DNA of 64,000 bases, taken from Marinicella meishanensis. Its GTDB lineage: Bacteria > Pseudomonadota > Gammaproteobacteria > Xanthomonadales > Marinicellaceae. Under the pieces are notes generated by a model. The model did no database searches, was not told the DNA's origin, and saw nothing but the letters and a program-made list of their open reading frames with translations. Made by a program: the position numbers and the translations under genes. The stretch lies in assembly GCF_019931145.1 (NCBI RefSeq), contig NZ_JAIOUV010000001.1, positions 1 to 64,000 of the forward strand, in the 5' to 3' direction. The stretch's first letter is position 1, and the number at the start of each line of letters is the position of its first letter. This document shows, piece by piece, positions 19,309-28,951 of this stretch.

Positions 19309-20262
19309 ATGAATTCATGCCATGTCACATCAACGTTTGATCAAAAGCAGTGCTTTAAATACCGCATGTTCTGTCTTTTTATCCTGTTATCATCCCCCAT
19401 TCTCAACGCCAAGGATCAGACATCAGTCAATGATCTTTATAACCAAGCCAAGGCGGCACTTGTTGCGCACAAACTGGATCAGGCTGAGCAACTGATTGAA
19501 CAGCTGTTGGAGTCGCCTCAGAAAGAAGCTGAGTATCATTATTTGGCTGGTCGCATCGCAGCTCAACAGGCACAGGAAGCCAATTTATTCAGCCAACTGT
19601 CCTTTGCCAGGGCGGCAAAAAAACACTTCACCGAGGCCATTAACCTTGACCCCCAACACCAAGATGCCATCATTGGTTTGATTCGTTTTCATCAACAAGC
19701 ACCTGTGATGGCTGGATCAGACAAACACATGATCCCAGAACTGTTCAATCAATTGCGAGGTGTTGATGCCAGATCGGCCTTTTTGTTGCAAGCGCCCATG
19801 TTACTGGAAAAAAAGCCGTTCGAAATTGTTCAGCAATTGTATGTTGATGCATTGGATTTGCCTTCTAAACACAGTGTAGACCAATTTCAGTTTGACGCTG
19901 CGATGTGGTTTTCAGCTTATGGTCACCACAGAACAGCACTCGAAATCATGCAGGCAATTGATTCTGGCGATCACGAACTGAATCATGAATCAGCAGCCAT
20001 GCGCCTTTATCAATTGGCCAAATTAACCGCAGAAACCCAGTCTCAACTCGATGTTGGCCTCAAAAACATTCAGTTATATGCCGCACTGCCCACAAAAGAC
20101 CAAACCATTCCACAGGATTGGATTGATTTCAGAATGGCCCAGCTCAAATTTTTACAACATCAGCTACCAGCCGATCAAGAGCAGCTCATGGCATTGGAAT
20201 CAACCACTGAACTGGATGATCTGAGGGATAAAATTCAATCCTTTCTGAGTCAATACCGGTAA
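19309..20262 (+). CDS. Exported TPR protein
   Basis: 317 aa with AAGGA ten bases before the ATG. A hydrophobic segment at residues 20-34 (MFCLFILLSSPILNA) is an export signal with a long, Cys-containing n-region; an internal start at that Met is possible. The mature part is helical with TPR-like units (LAGRIAAQQAQEAN, AINLDPQHQDAIIGLIRF). Likely periplasmic, acting in protein-protein contacts. Probably co-transcribed with the membrane protein before it. Confidence 0.72.
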   Translation: MNSCHVTSTFDQKQCFKYRMFCLFILLSSPILNAKDQTSVNDLYNQAKAALVAHKLDQAEQLIEQLLESPQKEAEYHYLAGRIAAQQAQEANLFSQLSFARAAKKHFTEAINLDPQHQDAIIGLIRFHQQAPVMAGSDKHMIPELFNQLRGVDARSAFLLQAPMLLEKKPFEIVQQLYVDALDLPSKHSVDQFQFDAAMWFSAYGHHRTALEIMQAIDSGDHELNHESAAMRLYQLAKLTAETQSQLDVGLKNIQLYAALPTKDQTIPQDWIDFRMAQLKFLQHQLPADQEQLMALESTTELDDLRDKIQSFLSQYR

Positions 20263-20370
20263 CCACAGGAATTTCCTGGAGATGATTCTGGAACGGTCAC
20301 TCAGCCAAAAGACCCGCTTGAAAAATTGAGAGGGTTTTTACTCTTTTGGCAGAACATTTTTGCGCGAGCA

Positions 20371-20390
20371 TTGGGGTCAAAGACACGGAT
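20371..20390 (+). repeat. GGGGTCA-type dispersed repeat copy
   Basis: TTGGGGTCAAAGACACGGAT is a diverged member of the repeat family that truncates the hydrolase at 4138. Confidence 0.4.
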
Positions 20391-20509
20391 TCGAGTTACT
20401 TTTTAATCAATTCAATGGAAGGGGCAGAAACATGCAAATTGTTTGAACATCAACCCCCAATCAGGCATACTCATGACCATGCTGCCATTAACCACCCCAA
20501 ACCCAAATC

Positions 20510-20815
20510 ATGCTTGAATTCATCCCAGCGGCCGTGATTTTTCTGTTGGAAGTGGTGCTGTTGGTGCTGTGGTTCAGATCACGCCGATGCCAAGATGGCC
20601 AGGAGCGCTGGCTTTGTTTTTGGGGGTTCTTGGTGGGTCAAGTCTATTTGTTGTGGGAAGTGTGGCAAGTCAAACAAACGGGTAAGCCCTTACCCGGATC
20701 GGCCGAGCAGCAGATGTTGATGGGCCGGTTGGTGTTGGGCACGTCATTGGGTGGCTTGTTCACCATCATGGGGCTGTTTTATCTGAGCTTTGCGGTGTTT
20801 CGCAAGGGTCAGTGA
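20510..20815 (+). CDS. Small two-TM membrane protein
   Basis: 101 aa: an N-terminal helix (FIPAAVIFLLEVVLLVLWF), a basic loop, a Trp-rich segment and a C-terminal helix (LFTIMGLFYLSFAVF). The distribution of charge is convincing for a membrane protein, but the ATG has no clear ribosome site. Function unknown. Confidence 0.5.
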   Translation: MLEFIPAAVIFLLEVVLLVLWFRSRRCQDGQERWLCFWGFLVGQVYLLWEVWQVKQTGKPLPGSAEQQMLMGRLVLGTSLGGLFTIMGLFYLSFAVFRKGQ

Positions 20816-20845
20816 GACAATGCCATTCAATGGCACGAATATCTC

Positions 20846-20866
20846 GTAGGATGGGCTTGGCCCATC
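20846..20866 (+). repeat. REP element (GTAG + palindrome)
   Basis: GTAGGATGGGC followed by its complement GCCCATC: a GTAG tetranucleotide and an imperfect palindrome, matching the elements that flank the transposase gene at 34962. Confidence 0.65.
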
Positions 20867-20905
20867 AATGTACCATGTATAAGAGTCTCGCAGAAACTGA
20901 AACCA

Positions 20906-23413
20906 TCATTCATTCCTTGATATTTTATTTAAGAGATTGTTTGCGTATGATATTTGTGGATGACCCTTGGCCAAATTGTTGACTGCCAGTTGGTGGTTAT
21001 GCTTGATCAATTCCAATACGGATTCGGTCTGATTGCGTTGATACATGAAATCAATATACATATTGGTGGCATAGATAACATGCTCATTGGCACCACCAAA
21101 CAACTCGACCCATTGATCCTTGAGTTCCAGAATGTATTTGATGGCTTGCTCATGTTGGTTGTTGTGAAACATCAATTTAGCCAAGCCAATTTGACCATTG
21201 ATTGTGATGAAATGATGGACACCATAATTTTCCATAGACAGCTCAACCACTTGTTGCTGCGTCTTGATGGCAGGTCCCAATGCCCCTTTGTGCTCATAAA
21301 TAAAAACCCGGCCGTACATGGCATGCTGGGTTAATTTTGACCTGTCGCCATACATCTTGGCTGCCACATCATAGGCCTGTTGGGCTGTCATCAAGGCATG
21401 ATCGTACTGTTCCATTACTGACAGTGTCCTGGCCTTTTCTATGGCTGCCGTAATGAACAATGGGTGGTTCAGGCCCAGAAACCGCTCAATGTACAAAATG
21501 GCTTCATTGGCCACCTGTAAAGACAGTTGTAACTCACCTGATTTCCGGTAGAGCACAGACAGCAGCTCTTTGAGCTTGATATACCCTAAACTGTCCATGA
21601 TTTGTGTCTGCTCGATTTGGCCCGTGATTTTCAAAATGGTGTCAATGGCAGCTTGAGGCTGATTCAATGAAGACAATGCCGAACTCAAAATCTCGGTGCT
21701 TCTGACCATTCCCTGGGTATTGCCTGACAGGATGAATTGTTTTTGGGTGGCTTGTGCCAGGGCAATGGATTCAGAGAAATTTTCTTTGATCAAGTATGAA
21801 TAGGCTTTGAGTAAATCCAAATTCAGTTTTTCTATACTGTCTGTGGACAGCTTCAGCGCTTCCAATTGGTTGATGAGGACGGTTGATTCTTCCAGTTGGC
21901 TGGAATCAATGTAATGTTCTATTAATTTGAGCTGAGCATCGATGTTGTTGGGATTCACCTCCAGTGAATTCAAGAGCAATTGTTCACCATCATTCACAGA
22001 TCCCAGACTGATGAAGGCTGATCCGATGATGGTTAACAGTTCAGCTTTGGTTTCCGGGTTTTGCTGGTATCTGTTGGCGATTTGTTTGTTGGCCATGTGT
22101 AACAAATCAACGGCTTTTAATTTGCCGTTGCTGTTTTTTCCAGGGTCGGCAGAGGCAAACAAGTCGAGCATAAAATCATTGATTTCAACGGCTTTTTGTC
22201 TTTCATGGTTAACCAGACGATTTTGTCTGCTCAACACAAATAACATGAATATCAATGTGGCCATCGAGATCATTAAGGTGGTAAACAGTGCGCGCCTTCT
22301 TTTGGCAAATTTGGTCACCACATAGAACCAAGAATGGCCCGTCGCCCTAACAGGCTTGTGTGTTAACCAGGCACTTAAATCATCGGCAAAAGATTCCATG
22401 CTGGCATACCTATCCAACGGATTTTTCTGCAACGCTTTGTTGAGGATATTCCTTAAATCTTTGTTGGTGACATGCTTTTTCAACCCACGCGAAATAAATA
22501 TTTCATCAGTGGCACAAGATTTTAACAACCGGTCTTTGGGCAAAGGTTCTTGCCCAGAGATCAGCCCCAGACAAACCGCAGCCAAAGAGAACACATCCGT
22601 TGATACCGTAATGTGGTCAGAGTTGATTTGTTCAGGAGAGGCGTATGTGGGGGTCAGTGCCATGATGGTGCTGTGTTGTGTGGCATTGACTTTGCTCATG
22701 AGTTTGGCAATGCCAAAATCCACGATTTTAAGCTGCATGTTTTTATCAATCAGCAGATTAGATGGCTTGATGTCACGATGGATGACCAAATTGCTGTGTG
22801 CGTAGGCAATGGCTCTGGCAGCGTCCAACATCCACCTGACTATTTGTTGCAATGAAGTGGGGTTGGATCTGACATGTTCATCTATATCAGCACCCCCCTC
22901 AATCAACTCCATTACCGTATAAGGCACACCATGATCAGTGCGACCACTGTGGCGCATGTTTACGATGTGCGGGTGAGATAAGCTGGATAAGATTTTTTGT
23001 TCAACCCCAAATCGATCCAGCAAGACACCTGACAAGTAAGGGTGGTTAAAGATTTTGATGGCGACTGCTTTTTGTGATTTCGATTTGGTTTTTATGGCCT
23101 TATAGACCTTGGCCATTCCACCGGTTCCAATTTCCTCCAACAACACGTATCCACCAACCTGGTCGCCAATTTGGTACTCACGTTTGATGTGCTGACTGAA
23201 ATCAAAACCGGAGCTCACATGTTGATTGAAATATTGACTGGACTGATCGCCATTGATGATCAAAGTCAGCACTTTGCTTTTGACCTCATCATCCAAGTCG
23301 GTCATTTCATGCAATCGCTGAATGGCTTCTGACACCGTCAAGTCAATGAGCTGAGCATAAGCTTGATCGGCTAATTGCCATTGCTCCACATCAATCAGTT
23401 TCAGGTCTTTCAT
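20906..23413 (-). CDS. Membrane Ser/Thr protein kinase with TPR C-terminus
   Basis: 835 aa. Kinase domain about 88-355 with all key parts: Gly loop EIGTGGMAKVYK, Lys120 (VAIK), catalytic HRDIKPSN (212-219) and DFG (232-234), followed by SPEQI. A membrane helix lies near 375-395 (LMISMATLIFMLFVLS). The remaining 440 residues are TPR-like repeats and should be periplasmic. The gene overlaps the ECF sigma gene by 23 bp. Such sigma-kinase pairs are a common bacterial arrangement in which the kinase probably controls the sigma factor. Confidence 0.92.
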   Translation of the reverse strand: MKDLKLIDVEQWQLADQAYAQLIDLTVSEAIQRLHEMTDLDDEVKSKVLTLIINGDQSSQYFNQHVSSGFDFSQHIKREYQIGDQVGGYVLLEEIGTGGMAKVYKAIKTKSKSQKAVAIKIFNHPYLSGVLLDRFGVEQKILSSLSHPHIVNMRHSGRTDHGVPYTVMELIEGGADIDEHVRSNPTSLQQIVRWMLDAARAIAYAHSNLVIHRDIKPSNLLIDKNMQLKIVDFGIAKLMSKVNATQHSTIMALTPTYASPEQINSDHITVSTDVFSLAAVCLGLISGQEPLPKDRLLKSCATDEIFISRGLKKHVTNKDLRNILNKALQKNPLDRYASMESFADDLSAWLTHKPVRATGHSWFYVVTKFAKRRRALFTTLMISMATLIFMLFVLSRQNRLVNHERQKAVEINDFMLDLFASADPGKNSNGKLKAVDLLHMANKQIANRYQQNPETKAELLTIIGSAFISLGSVNDGEQLLLNSLEVNPNNIDAQLKLIEHYIDSSQLEESTVLINQLEALKLSTDSIEKLNLDLLKAYSYLIKENFSESIALAQATQKQFILSGNTQGMVRSTEILSSALSSLNQPQAAIDTILKITGQIEQTQIMDSLGYIKLKELLSVLYRKSGELQLSLQVANEAILYIERFLGLNHPLFITAAIEKARTLSVMEQYDHALMTAQQAYDVAAKMYGDRSKLTQHAMYGRVFIYEHKGALGPAIKTQQQVVELSMENYGVHHFITINGQIGLAKLMFHNNQHEQAIKYILELKDQWVELFGGANEHVIYATNMYIDFMYQRNQTESVLELIKHNHQLAVNNLAKGHPQISYANNLLNKISRNE

Positions 23414-24008
23414 GTGATTGATCTTCCAGCAATGACAGCAGCAATGCCTTGCCTTGTTTCCAGCGACGTTTCACTTGTCTTTCTGAAATTTGTAAGGCAT
23501 CAGCCATTTCTGCAAATGTTAAACCAAAAAGTAATTTAATCTGAATGACTTCAGTCAACTGGGCATTGATCGCTTGCATTTTTTCCAGCACCAGGTTGAT
23601 GTCCATTAACCTGAAAGCAACGTCTTGATCTCCGATGATTTCTGTCACACCCATGTTGACACTTTGTGCCCTTCGTTTTGCACTGTTTTGGGCCCTTAAT
23701 TGATCAATCAGATAACCCCGCATACTGAGTGATAAGCAATTCAGAAAATGTTGCTTGTTGGCCGAGCTGAAATTTTTATTGTTACTGATTTTCAAATAAC
23801 ACTCATTGGCCAACACAGTGGGTGTAATGGTTTGGCCAGTTTTCAATTGTTTTAACTGATGGCCGGCAATCAACCTGATTTCAGCATAAAGTAATTCATA
23901 AACTTTATCCAACACCTGTTTATTGCCCATGTGTGCCTGTTCCAAAAGGGTTGTGATTTGACCATTGCCCATTAAAACTGATGCCAAGAAAATAAACCAT
24001 TTTAACAT
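23391..24008 (-). CDS. ECF-type sigma-70 factor
   Basis: 205 aa. Region 2 is present with the ANECYLKISN and MRGYLIDQLRAQNSAKRRA segments, and region 4 as FAEMADALQISERQVKRRWKQGKALL. This pattern belongs to the ECF subgroup that sits next to serine/threonine kinases. The upstream Met gives an odd hydrophobic start (MLKWFIFLASVLM); initiation at the later Met (23972, MGNGQ) would remove it and is likely. The downstream kinase gene overlaps it. Confidence 0.88.
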   Translation of the reverse strand: MLKWFIFLASVLMGNGQITTLLEQAHMGNKQVLDKVYELLYAEIRLIAGHQLKQLKTGQTITPTVLANECYLKISNNKNFSSANKQHFLNCLSLSMRGYLIDQLRAQNSAKRRAQSVNMGVTEIIGDQDVAFRLMDINLVLEKMQAINAQLTEVIQIKLLFGLTFAEMADALQISERQVKRRWKQGKALLLSLLEDQSHERPETD

Positions 24009-24257
24009 GAAGGCATGAAACCACGCTGTTAAGTGCTCTTAAATCATTTTGATATCAATGAGATAAGTGTCAAACAGACGATCAATGAGGTGGCTGTGCC
24101 ATCAACATGAAACCATACAAATGGCGGTTGGTCACTTGGGCTTGTTGCCCCAGGTGGGTCATCCTGATCAGCCGTTTTTGCAATGCCACTGTGGCCTCAT
24201 GAATCGGGACCAGTTTTCACCAACTCAGTGACCACAGTTGCCGGTTTTACAAACAGT

Positions 24258-26258
24258 TCAATCAAACCCATCTTTAAAAATCAAATCACTGCATTGAGCA
24301 ATTTGGTCAGGATTTATCATGACATGAAATGCCGAATCAAGCGGCATGGGGTTGCCGTTTTGATTAAAGACCCGCCATCGGTTGGCAAAAAAACTGACGC
24401 CTATGGGGCTGTCATTAAACACGCCTTGTGAAGCGCTTTGTGTGACTTGGACCTGAGCACAAGGCACGCCATTCAGTAATGGATGATCTAATTCAGTCAC
24501 GCCACCAGAGCTGTTGCCTGCAGTGGCTATATGTTCCCAGGCACTTTTGCTTTTGGGTTGATAATACACATTGAAATTGGCCCCCACTGGCATATTGGCC
24601 AAATCTGTATTGACGATTCTCCATTTGCCTGAAAAATAGATGACCCCCACTGGATGTGGGTTATAGACGCCAGTCCAGTTCTGGGCCACTTGCAGAATTA
24701 AATCATTGTTGCCATTCAATCCCGGTTGGTCTAACTCCGTGCTGTTTAAACCAGCAGTGGTGTTCTCATGCTCAAATGTTCTGGAAACAGACCCTTGTTT
24801 GGCGATGTTAAAGGCGGCACTGAAGTTGATATCGGTGCCTGTTTCCTGGTTAAAGATCACCCATTTATTCTGTATACCGTCATAGAATAGGCCCTCGTTG
24901 GCATCATTAAAAACCCCACCCGTTTGTTCGGGATTGAAAACCGATGTGAGCAATAATTTATCCAACGGGAAAAAGCCATTGGTTGCCACATTATCAATGA
25001 CACTCAAATGCGTGCCACTTTGGGTCTGGCGGTGCCAAAAATTAATATCACCAAACTCATAAGCACCGATATCAATCTGCTCCGGCCCAGCAACCGATTT
25101 AAGCCGGAAAGTCCCATCAGCATCCACCAACTCTGCATCAGCAACCAGCAACAGTGATAAAGCATCTCCGGCGTTGATGGCGGGGGAATTGGCCTTCAAC
25201 CGCGCATTTTTTCGGTCTTTTATCAGCGGATCAGTTTGCAGTGAATTGGGGCCGGGGACGTAGTTGTTATAAACGGCATTGGCATGGTACAAGTTATGAT
25301 CATTATCCACCTCCACACCAGCCCCGAAACTGAATCCAAAGTTGGCATAAGCCACAATGTTATTAAACACATTGATTGATGCGGAGCTGCCTGATGACTC
25401 CAATGCCAAAACTCCGTAATGACCATCAAGCATGGTGTTGTTAACCACATCCACATTGAGGGCGCCCGAATCGCTGATCACATGAATGCCTGAAGGTAGA
25501 TTCGAGTCATATTTGTAAAAGGCGTTGCTTGACACATCCACATTCATGACACCGGTGCCCGCAGAACTGTGTATCAACAGCCCGCCTTGTGCACCACCAA
25601 ATATTTCATTGCCGGTGACATTGAGATCAAATGAACCATCTGTTTCATCATGCAAGATGATTGCCACTGAATCGACACCAATAGAGGTGACTTGGTTGCC
25701 GTAAATCTGGCCAGTGACACTGCCGGCATCGCCATTGGTTTTGTTGACACGAATCACGCCAAACTCAGGGGGGATGCCACCTCCTTCCACTTCATTGCTG
25801 ATGATGTTGTAGTCAATCTGCAATGACAATTGTGCGTTTGAGGTTGAGAGGATGTTGACGCTGGGGTTGTTGCCTTGATTATCCAAAAACCTATTTTTGG
25901 CAATGATTGCCGTTGCGCTTGCGCCACTGTGTTGCACAACAATCCCACCGCGTTGGAAAGTGATTCCTTCTACCCTAAAAGTGTTGGGGGAGGCGGTGTT
26001 GGAATTGATTTGGATGCCATTTCCCACACTGAAGGTCGGCTGATATCCCGAACCGGCAACCAGCGAAACCACCTTGTTGGTAAAAATGTTTTCGTTGATC
26101 AAGGCATTGGTGCGAATTTCGATGAACTCGCCTGCTGGACCGCCATCGATGCACGCTTGTAAAGTGGTGCCACAAGGGCCCGATCCTCCCGGCCAAAAAT
26201 TAAAGCCCCAGGCATTGCCAGTGGCCATCATGAACAATATTATAATCATGTTTCGCAT
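24258..26258 (-). CDS. Secreted beta-helix protein with IFKDGFD tail
   Basis: 666 aa, ribosome site AGGAG. After a signal peptide (IIILFMMATGNAWG), residues 30-400 are rich in beta-helix turns (AKNRFLDNQGNN, VTGNEIFGG, VNNTMLDGH, VFNNIVAY), as in parallel beta-helix lyases and choice-of-anchor proteins. Residues 400-650 hold three similar units with a GVIYFSGKWRIVN / GVSFFANRWRVFNQN core, each ending in an AMP-like NxDxx turn; these resemble a DUF7452-type repeat. The last residues are CSDLIFKDGFD, matching four other exported proteins of the window. Surface or secreted; role unknown. Confidence 0.8.
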   Translation of the reverse strand: MRNMIIILFMMATGNAWGFNFWPGGSGPCGTTLQACIDGGPAGEFIEIRTNALINENIFTNKVVSLVAGSGYQPTFSVGNGIQINSNTASPNTFRVEGITFQRGGIVVQHSGASATAIIAKNRFLDNQGNNPSVNILSTSNAQLSLQIDYNIISNEVEGGGIPPEFGVIRVNKTNGDAGSVTGQIYGNQVTSIGVDSVAIILHDETDGSFDLNVTGNEIFGGAQGGLLIHSSAGTGVMNVDVSSNAFYKYDSNLPSGIHVISDSGALNVDVVNNTMLDGHYGVLALESSGSSASINVFNNIVAYANFGFSFGAGVEVDNDHNLYHANAVYNNYVPGPNSLQTDPLIKDRKNARLKANSPAINAGDALSLLLVADAELVDADGTFRLKSVAGPEQIDIGAYEFGDINFWHRQTQSGTHLSVIDNVATNGFFPLDKLLLTSVFNPEQTGGVFNDANEGLFYDGIQNKWVIFNQETGTDINFSAAFNIAKQGSVSRTFEHENTTAGLNSTELDQPGLNGNNDLILQVAQNWTGVYNPHPVGVIYFSGKWRIVNTDLANMPVGANFNVYYQPKSKSAWEHIATAGNSSGGVTELDHPLLNGVPCAQVQVTQSASQGVFNDSPIGVSFFANRWRVFNQNGNPMPLDSAFHVMINPDQIAQCSDLIFKDGFD

Positions 26259-26639
26259 GATTCATCTCCTATTAACTAAAACATGATCATTACTCCGTGA
26301 ATTGACAGAAAAAAGGGACGTTTGTAGCTGAAAAAAAATTTATGCTGCTGTCATTGTGGGGTTTATCTCTGAAGACTTCGCATCAATCAGGAATATTTTT
26401 AAAAAATAAGGGGGCGGCTGTGGTTCACCAAAAGTCATGTTGTTCACCCAAATCTGCTGTTCAATCATCCATCGGTATATGTCTGGGATTTTTGTAAATT
26501 AAGCCAATGACGCAGGATGGGCTTGGCCCATCATGAATCCAGGCTGCAGTTCGATGGGCGGAGCCCATCCTACTTGGCTAAGTTGAAGCCATGCAGCGCT
26601 TTATTATCTGATGATGGGCAGATTCCATCCTGCGTGGCT
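26259..26639. repeat. Intergenic with three REP-like palindromes
   Basis: No gene. Three GATGGGC/GCCCATC-type palindromes lie at 26512-26532, 26552-26573 (inverted) and 26610-26634 (degenerate). The first two face each other, as in REP doublets. Confidence 0.6.
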
Positions 26640-27017
26640 TTACGGTGCTTCAAAACCATTTGCAAAGATGAGGTCCGAGGCGCATGGGGGCAGTGCCAAG
26701 CGCACAATGGCTTCGACGTCACCGGCGCCGTAATCGAGGTCCAGCTCGACGTGGATTTGGCCATTTTCTCCCAATGAAAGCCCGGGCCCGAGTGAGCCCG
26801 ATGCATTGAAATCAGTCACCACGGCATCGGCCATGCCGTCATTGTCGAAGTCCAATTCATCACCGATGGCCAAAACCGGAAAGGTGGTGATGTCCACCGA
26901 ATCTGGTTCACAGGTGAGCAGCAACACCTCATTGCCTCCACCACCGACATTCCACAAATGGATGAATTGGTTGGAGCTGTTGATTGATAGGGCCGCCACT
27001 TGGGCCGCTGTGGTCAT
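26640..27017 (-). pseudogene. Fragment of a secreted protein with IFANGFEAP tail
   Basis: 125 codons from an ATG without a ribosome site. An in-frame stop lies only eight codons upstream, and there is no signal peptide although the C-terminus (CASDLIFANGFEAP) is the tail of exported proteins in this genome. The body is beta-rich with an acidic turn (DFDNDGMADAVVTDFN). I read it as the 3' remnant of a larger secreted-protein gene; expression as a small cytosolic protein is less likely. Confidence 0.5.
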
Positions 27018-27156
27018 GACTTCATTGTCTGCATTTACTCAGAATTAGCAACCATTCTCTGGTAACTCAAAGTGATCCGAGCCTGCATTTGAACATCCAG
27101 CTCAGATCATGCATACTCAACATCTATGAATGCCTTGAATCAAGCAGAGCCCAATC

Positions 27157-27534
27157 ATGACTGAACAACACCGCGGCCAATGCATGTGTGGTGCGCTGCA
27201 ATTTGCTTTTAACGGACAGCCCAAATTCGTCAGCGAGTGTGTCTGTCATTCCTGTCGGGTGGCTCATGGCGCCTCGGTGGTGGCTTGGGTGGGGGTGATT
27301 GATGCCCACTTTGAACTGTTGGCGGGGGCCTCGAAATTGGTTTGGTACCGCTCCAGTGAAGCCTCAGAGCGGGGCTTCTGTCGCGATTGTGGCACCCGGC
27401 TGTTTTTCCGCTCCAGTCAATGGCCCGGCGAAACGCACATGGCCTTGGCCTGTGTGACCGAACCCCATGACTTGGTTTGCAAGACCATCGCTTTCAAAGA
27501 GGAAAAGCCCGATTGGAGTATGGTGCATTTTTGA
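27157..27534 (+). CDS. GFA-family zinc protein (CENP-V/Mss4-like)
   Basis: 125 aa. Cys pairs in the GFA pattern: GQCMCGALQF, CVCHSCRVAHG and GFCRDCGTRLFF, which bind zinc in the Mss4-like fold. The family is named after glutathione-dependent formaldehyde-activating enzyme, but most members have no proven activity. Single gene; length is typical of the family. Confidence 0.88.
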   Translation: MTEQHRGQCMCGALQFAFNGQPKFVSECVCHSCRVAHGASVVAWVGVIDAHFELLAGASKLVWYRSSEASERGFCRDCGTRLFFRSSQWPGETHMALACVTEPHDLVCKTIAFKEEKPDWSMVHF

Positions 27535-27552
27535 TCCCACAATCCGCAATAC

Positions 27553-27580
27553 CCGTCATTCCTGCGAAGGCTGGAATCTA
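27553..27580 (+). repeat. CGTCATTCCTGCGAAGG-type repeat
   Basis: An imperfect palindrome of the widespread GTCATTCCxGCGAAxGC class of intergenic repeat. An inverted copy lies at 37986-38012. Confidence 0.5.
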
Positions 27581-27741
27581 ATTGGTGTCGCTTTTCAACC
27601 ACGTGAATCCTGCCCTTGTTTCCACAAAGGGCATGCTTTCGCAGAAGAGGTGGGTGGTTTCTTATTTGATGAGCCAAGTGGCATGGGGCCAGATGCCTTG
27701 AATTGTTTGCCTGGCACTGACCCCTGTATGGGCGGCGTTGC

Positions 27742-28521
27742 TTAAAAAGCCACTTGCAGGCTGGAGCCTGGGTTGGTGCCGCCGATGATGCGGAAGTAGC
27801 CACTGCCGATGGTGCGACCGGTCAATTGGCGGTTGCGGTTGGCGGCCCCTGGTTGCACCGTGAAGGTTTCCAAAATCCGGCCATTTTGGATCGAAATAAA
27901 GTCGATGGTGACTGCGGTATTGCCGTTGTTTTGGATGAAGCCAATGGTGCGGTTGTCCACACGCGCTGACGGATCATCATTGGGCCAGTTCGCTGGGCGC
28001 CGGCTGATCCACTGGGTTTGGAAGTCGATTTCATTGGGACCGCCCACTTGGGCCAGGCGCCAACGCAGGGTTTCCAGTTGGAACAATTGCAGTTCATATG
28101 GGCCAGTGGTGACCTGGCGCCCTTTGCTGTCCTTTGCCGAAGCCTTGATGGTCAGGCTTTCCCATTGATTCGCACCGATCCGAATGCCGCCATGGACTTC
28201 CGATTTGGCCGGGTTGATGGTGTCCACATGCGGTGGCCGGGTGGTCACGCCACCCGCACCGTTGGTCACCACATCGATGGTGACTTCGGTGATGTTGGCA
28301 TCCTTGGATTTGGCCAGGGTGTTGATGCGGATGTCTTGGGCTTCGGTCACCACCACTTGATGTTCAGCCCCTTTCGAGCCGGTGGAGGTGATGGCCTTGT
28401 GTTGGGTCCAGTTGTTGCCACTGGATAAAATTGGTTTGGTCTCCAACGACAAACGCACCGACGTGCAACCGGACAACACCGACAGCCAAATGCCGATGGT
28501 GATTAAGATTTTAATTTTCAT
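27742..28521 (-). CDS. Predicted lipoprotein
   Basis: 259 aa, AGGGGAA before the ATG. The signal peptide ends in a lipobox (LSVLSGC), so the protein should be lipid-anchored. The mature part is beta-rich and basic, with no recognised catalytic motif; LTGRTIGSGYFRIIGGTNPG is at the C-terminal end. Possibly an immunoglobulin-like fold. Function unknown. Confidence 0.75.
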   Translation of the reverse strand: MKIKILITIGIWLSVLSGCTSVRLSLETKPILSSGNNWTQHKAITSTGSKGAEHQVVVTEAQDIRINTLAKSKDANITEVTIDVVTNGAGGVTTRPPHVDTINPAKSEVHGGIRIGANQWESLTIKASAKDSKGRQVTTGPYELQLFQLETLRWRLAQVGGPNEIDFQTQWISRRPANWPNDDPSARVDNRTIGFIQNNGNTAVTIDFISIQNGRILETFTVQPGAANRNRQLTGRTIGSGYFRIIGGTNPGSSLQVAF

Positions 28522-28951
28522 TGTATTCCCCTATTTTGGTTAACTCACACACACAAGCCTGGTGGCTTGTTGAAAAAACGTCCTGTTCCCTTGGGATTCC
28601 TTTCAGGGCCATTGTTGTCCATTTATGTATGATTGTGATATCCAAATATTCTTACTTTTTTGTATATATTTTCTGAACGCTTTCGAGTGGGCTGGAATTT
28701 AAATCTGCCATGAATGATGGTCAGTACCTAACCACAAGACAAATTTGACACCTGTTCTGCGACGCGGGAATCAAGTTTTTTCTTGTGGTGCTTGGCAGAC
28801 AATGACAAGAATGAGCAAGATTCACTGTCCATATGCAGGGCTGTCATCAAGTGAAATGTTGGTTTGTCTCATCCAGCAATATTTTGATAGCCGATTCAAG
28901 CCGGCTTTGCTTTAATTGGTGTGGAAACCAAAGTTTGCTCCAGAGGGTAAG
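28522..28951. other. Intergenic with 45-bp dispersed repeat
   Basis: No gene. ACAAGCC/GGCTTGT forms a small hairpin at 28554-28571. A repeat at 28871-28915 (starting ATCCAGCAAT, containing TTTTGATAGCCG, ending GCTTTAAT) recurs at 43551-43595. Confidence 0.5.

Noticed and set aside
20346-20537. 63-aa gene on the plus strand
   Set aside because: It overlaps a dispersed repeat and the next gene's start, and has a random composition.
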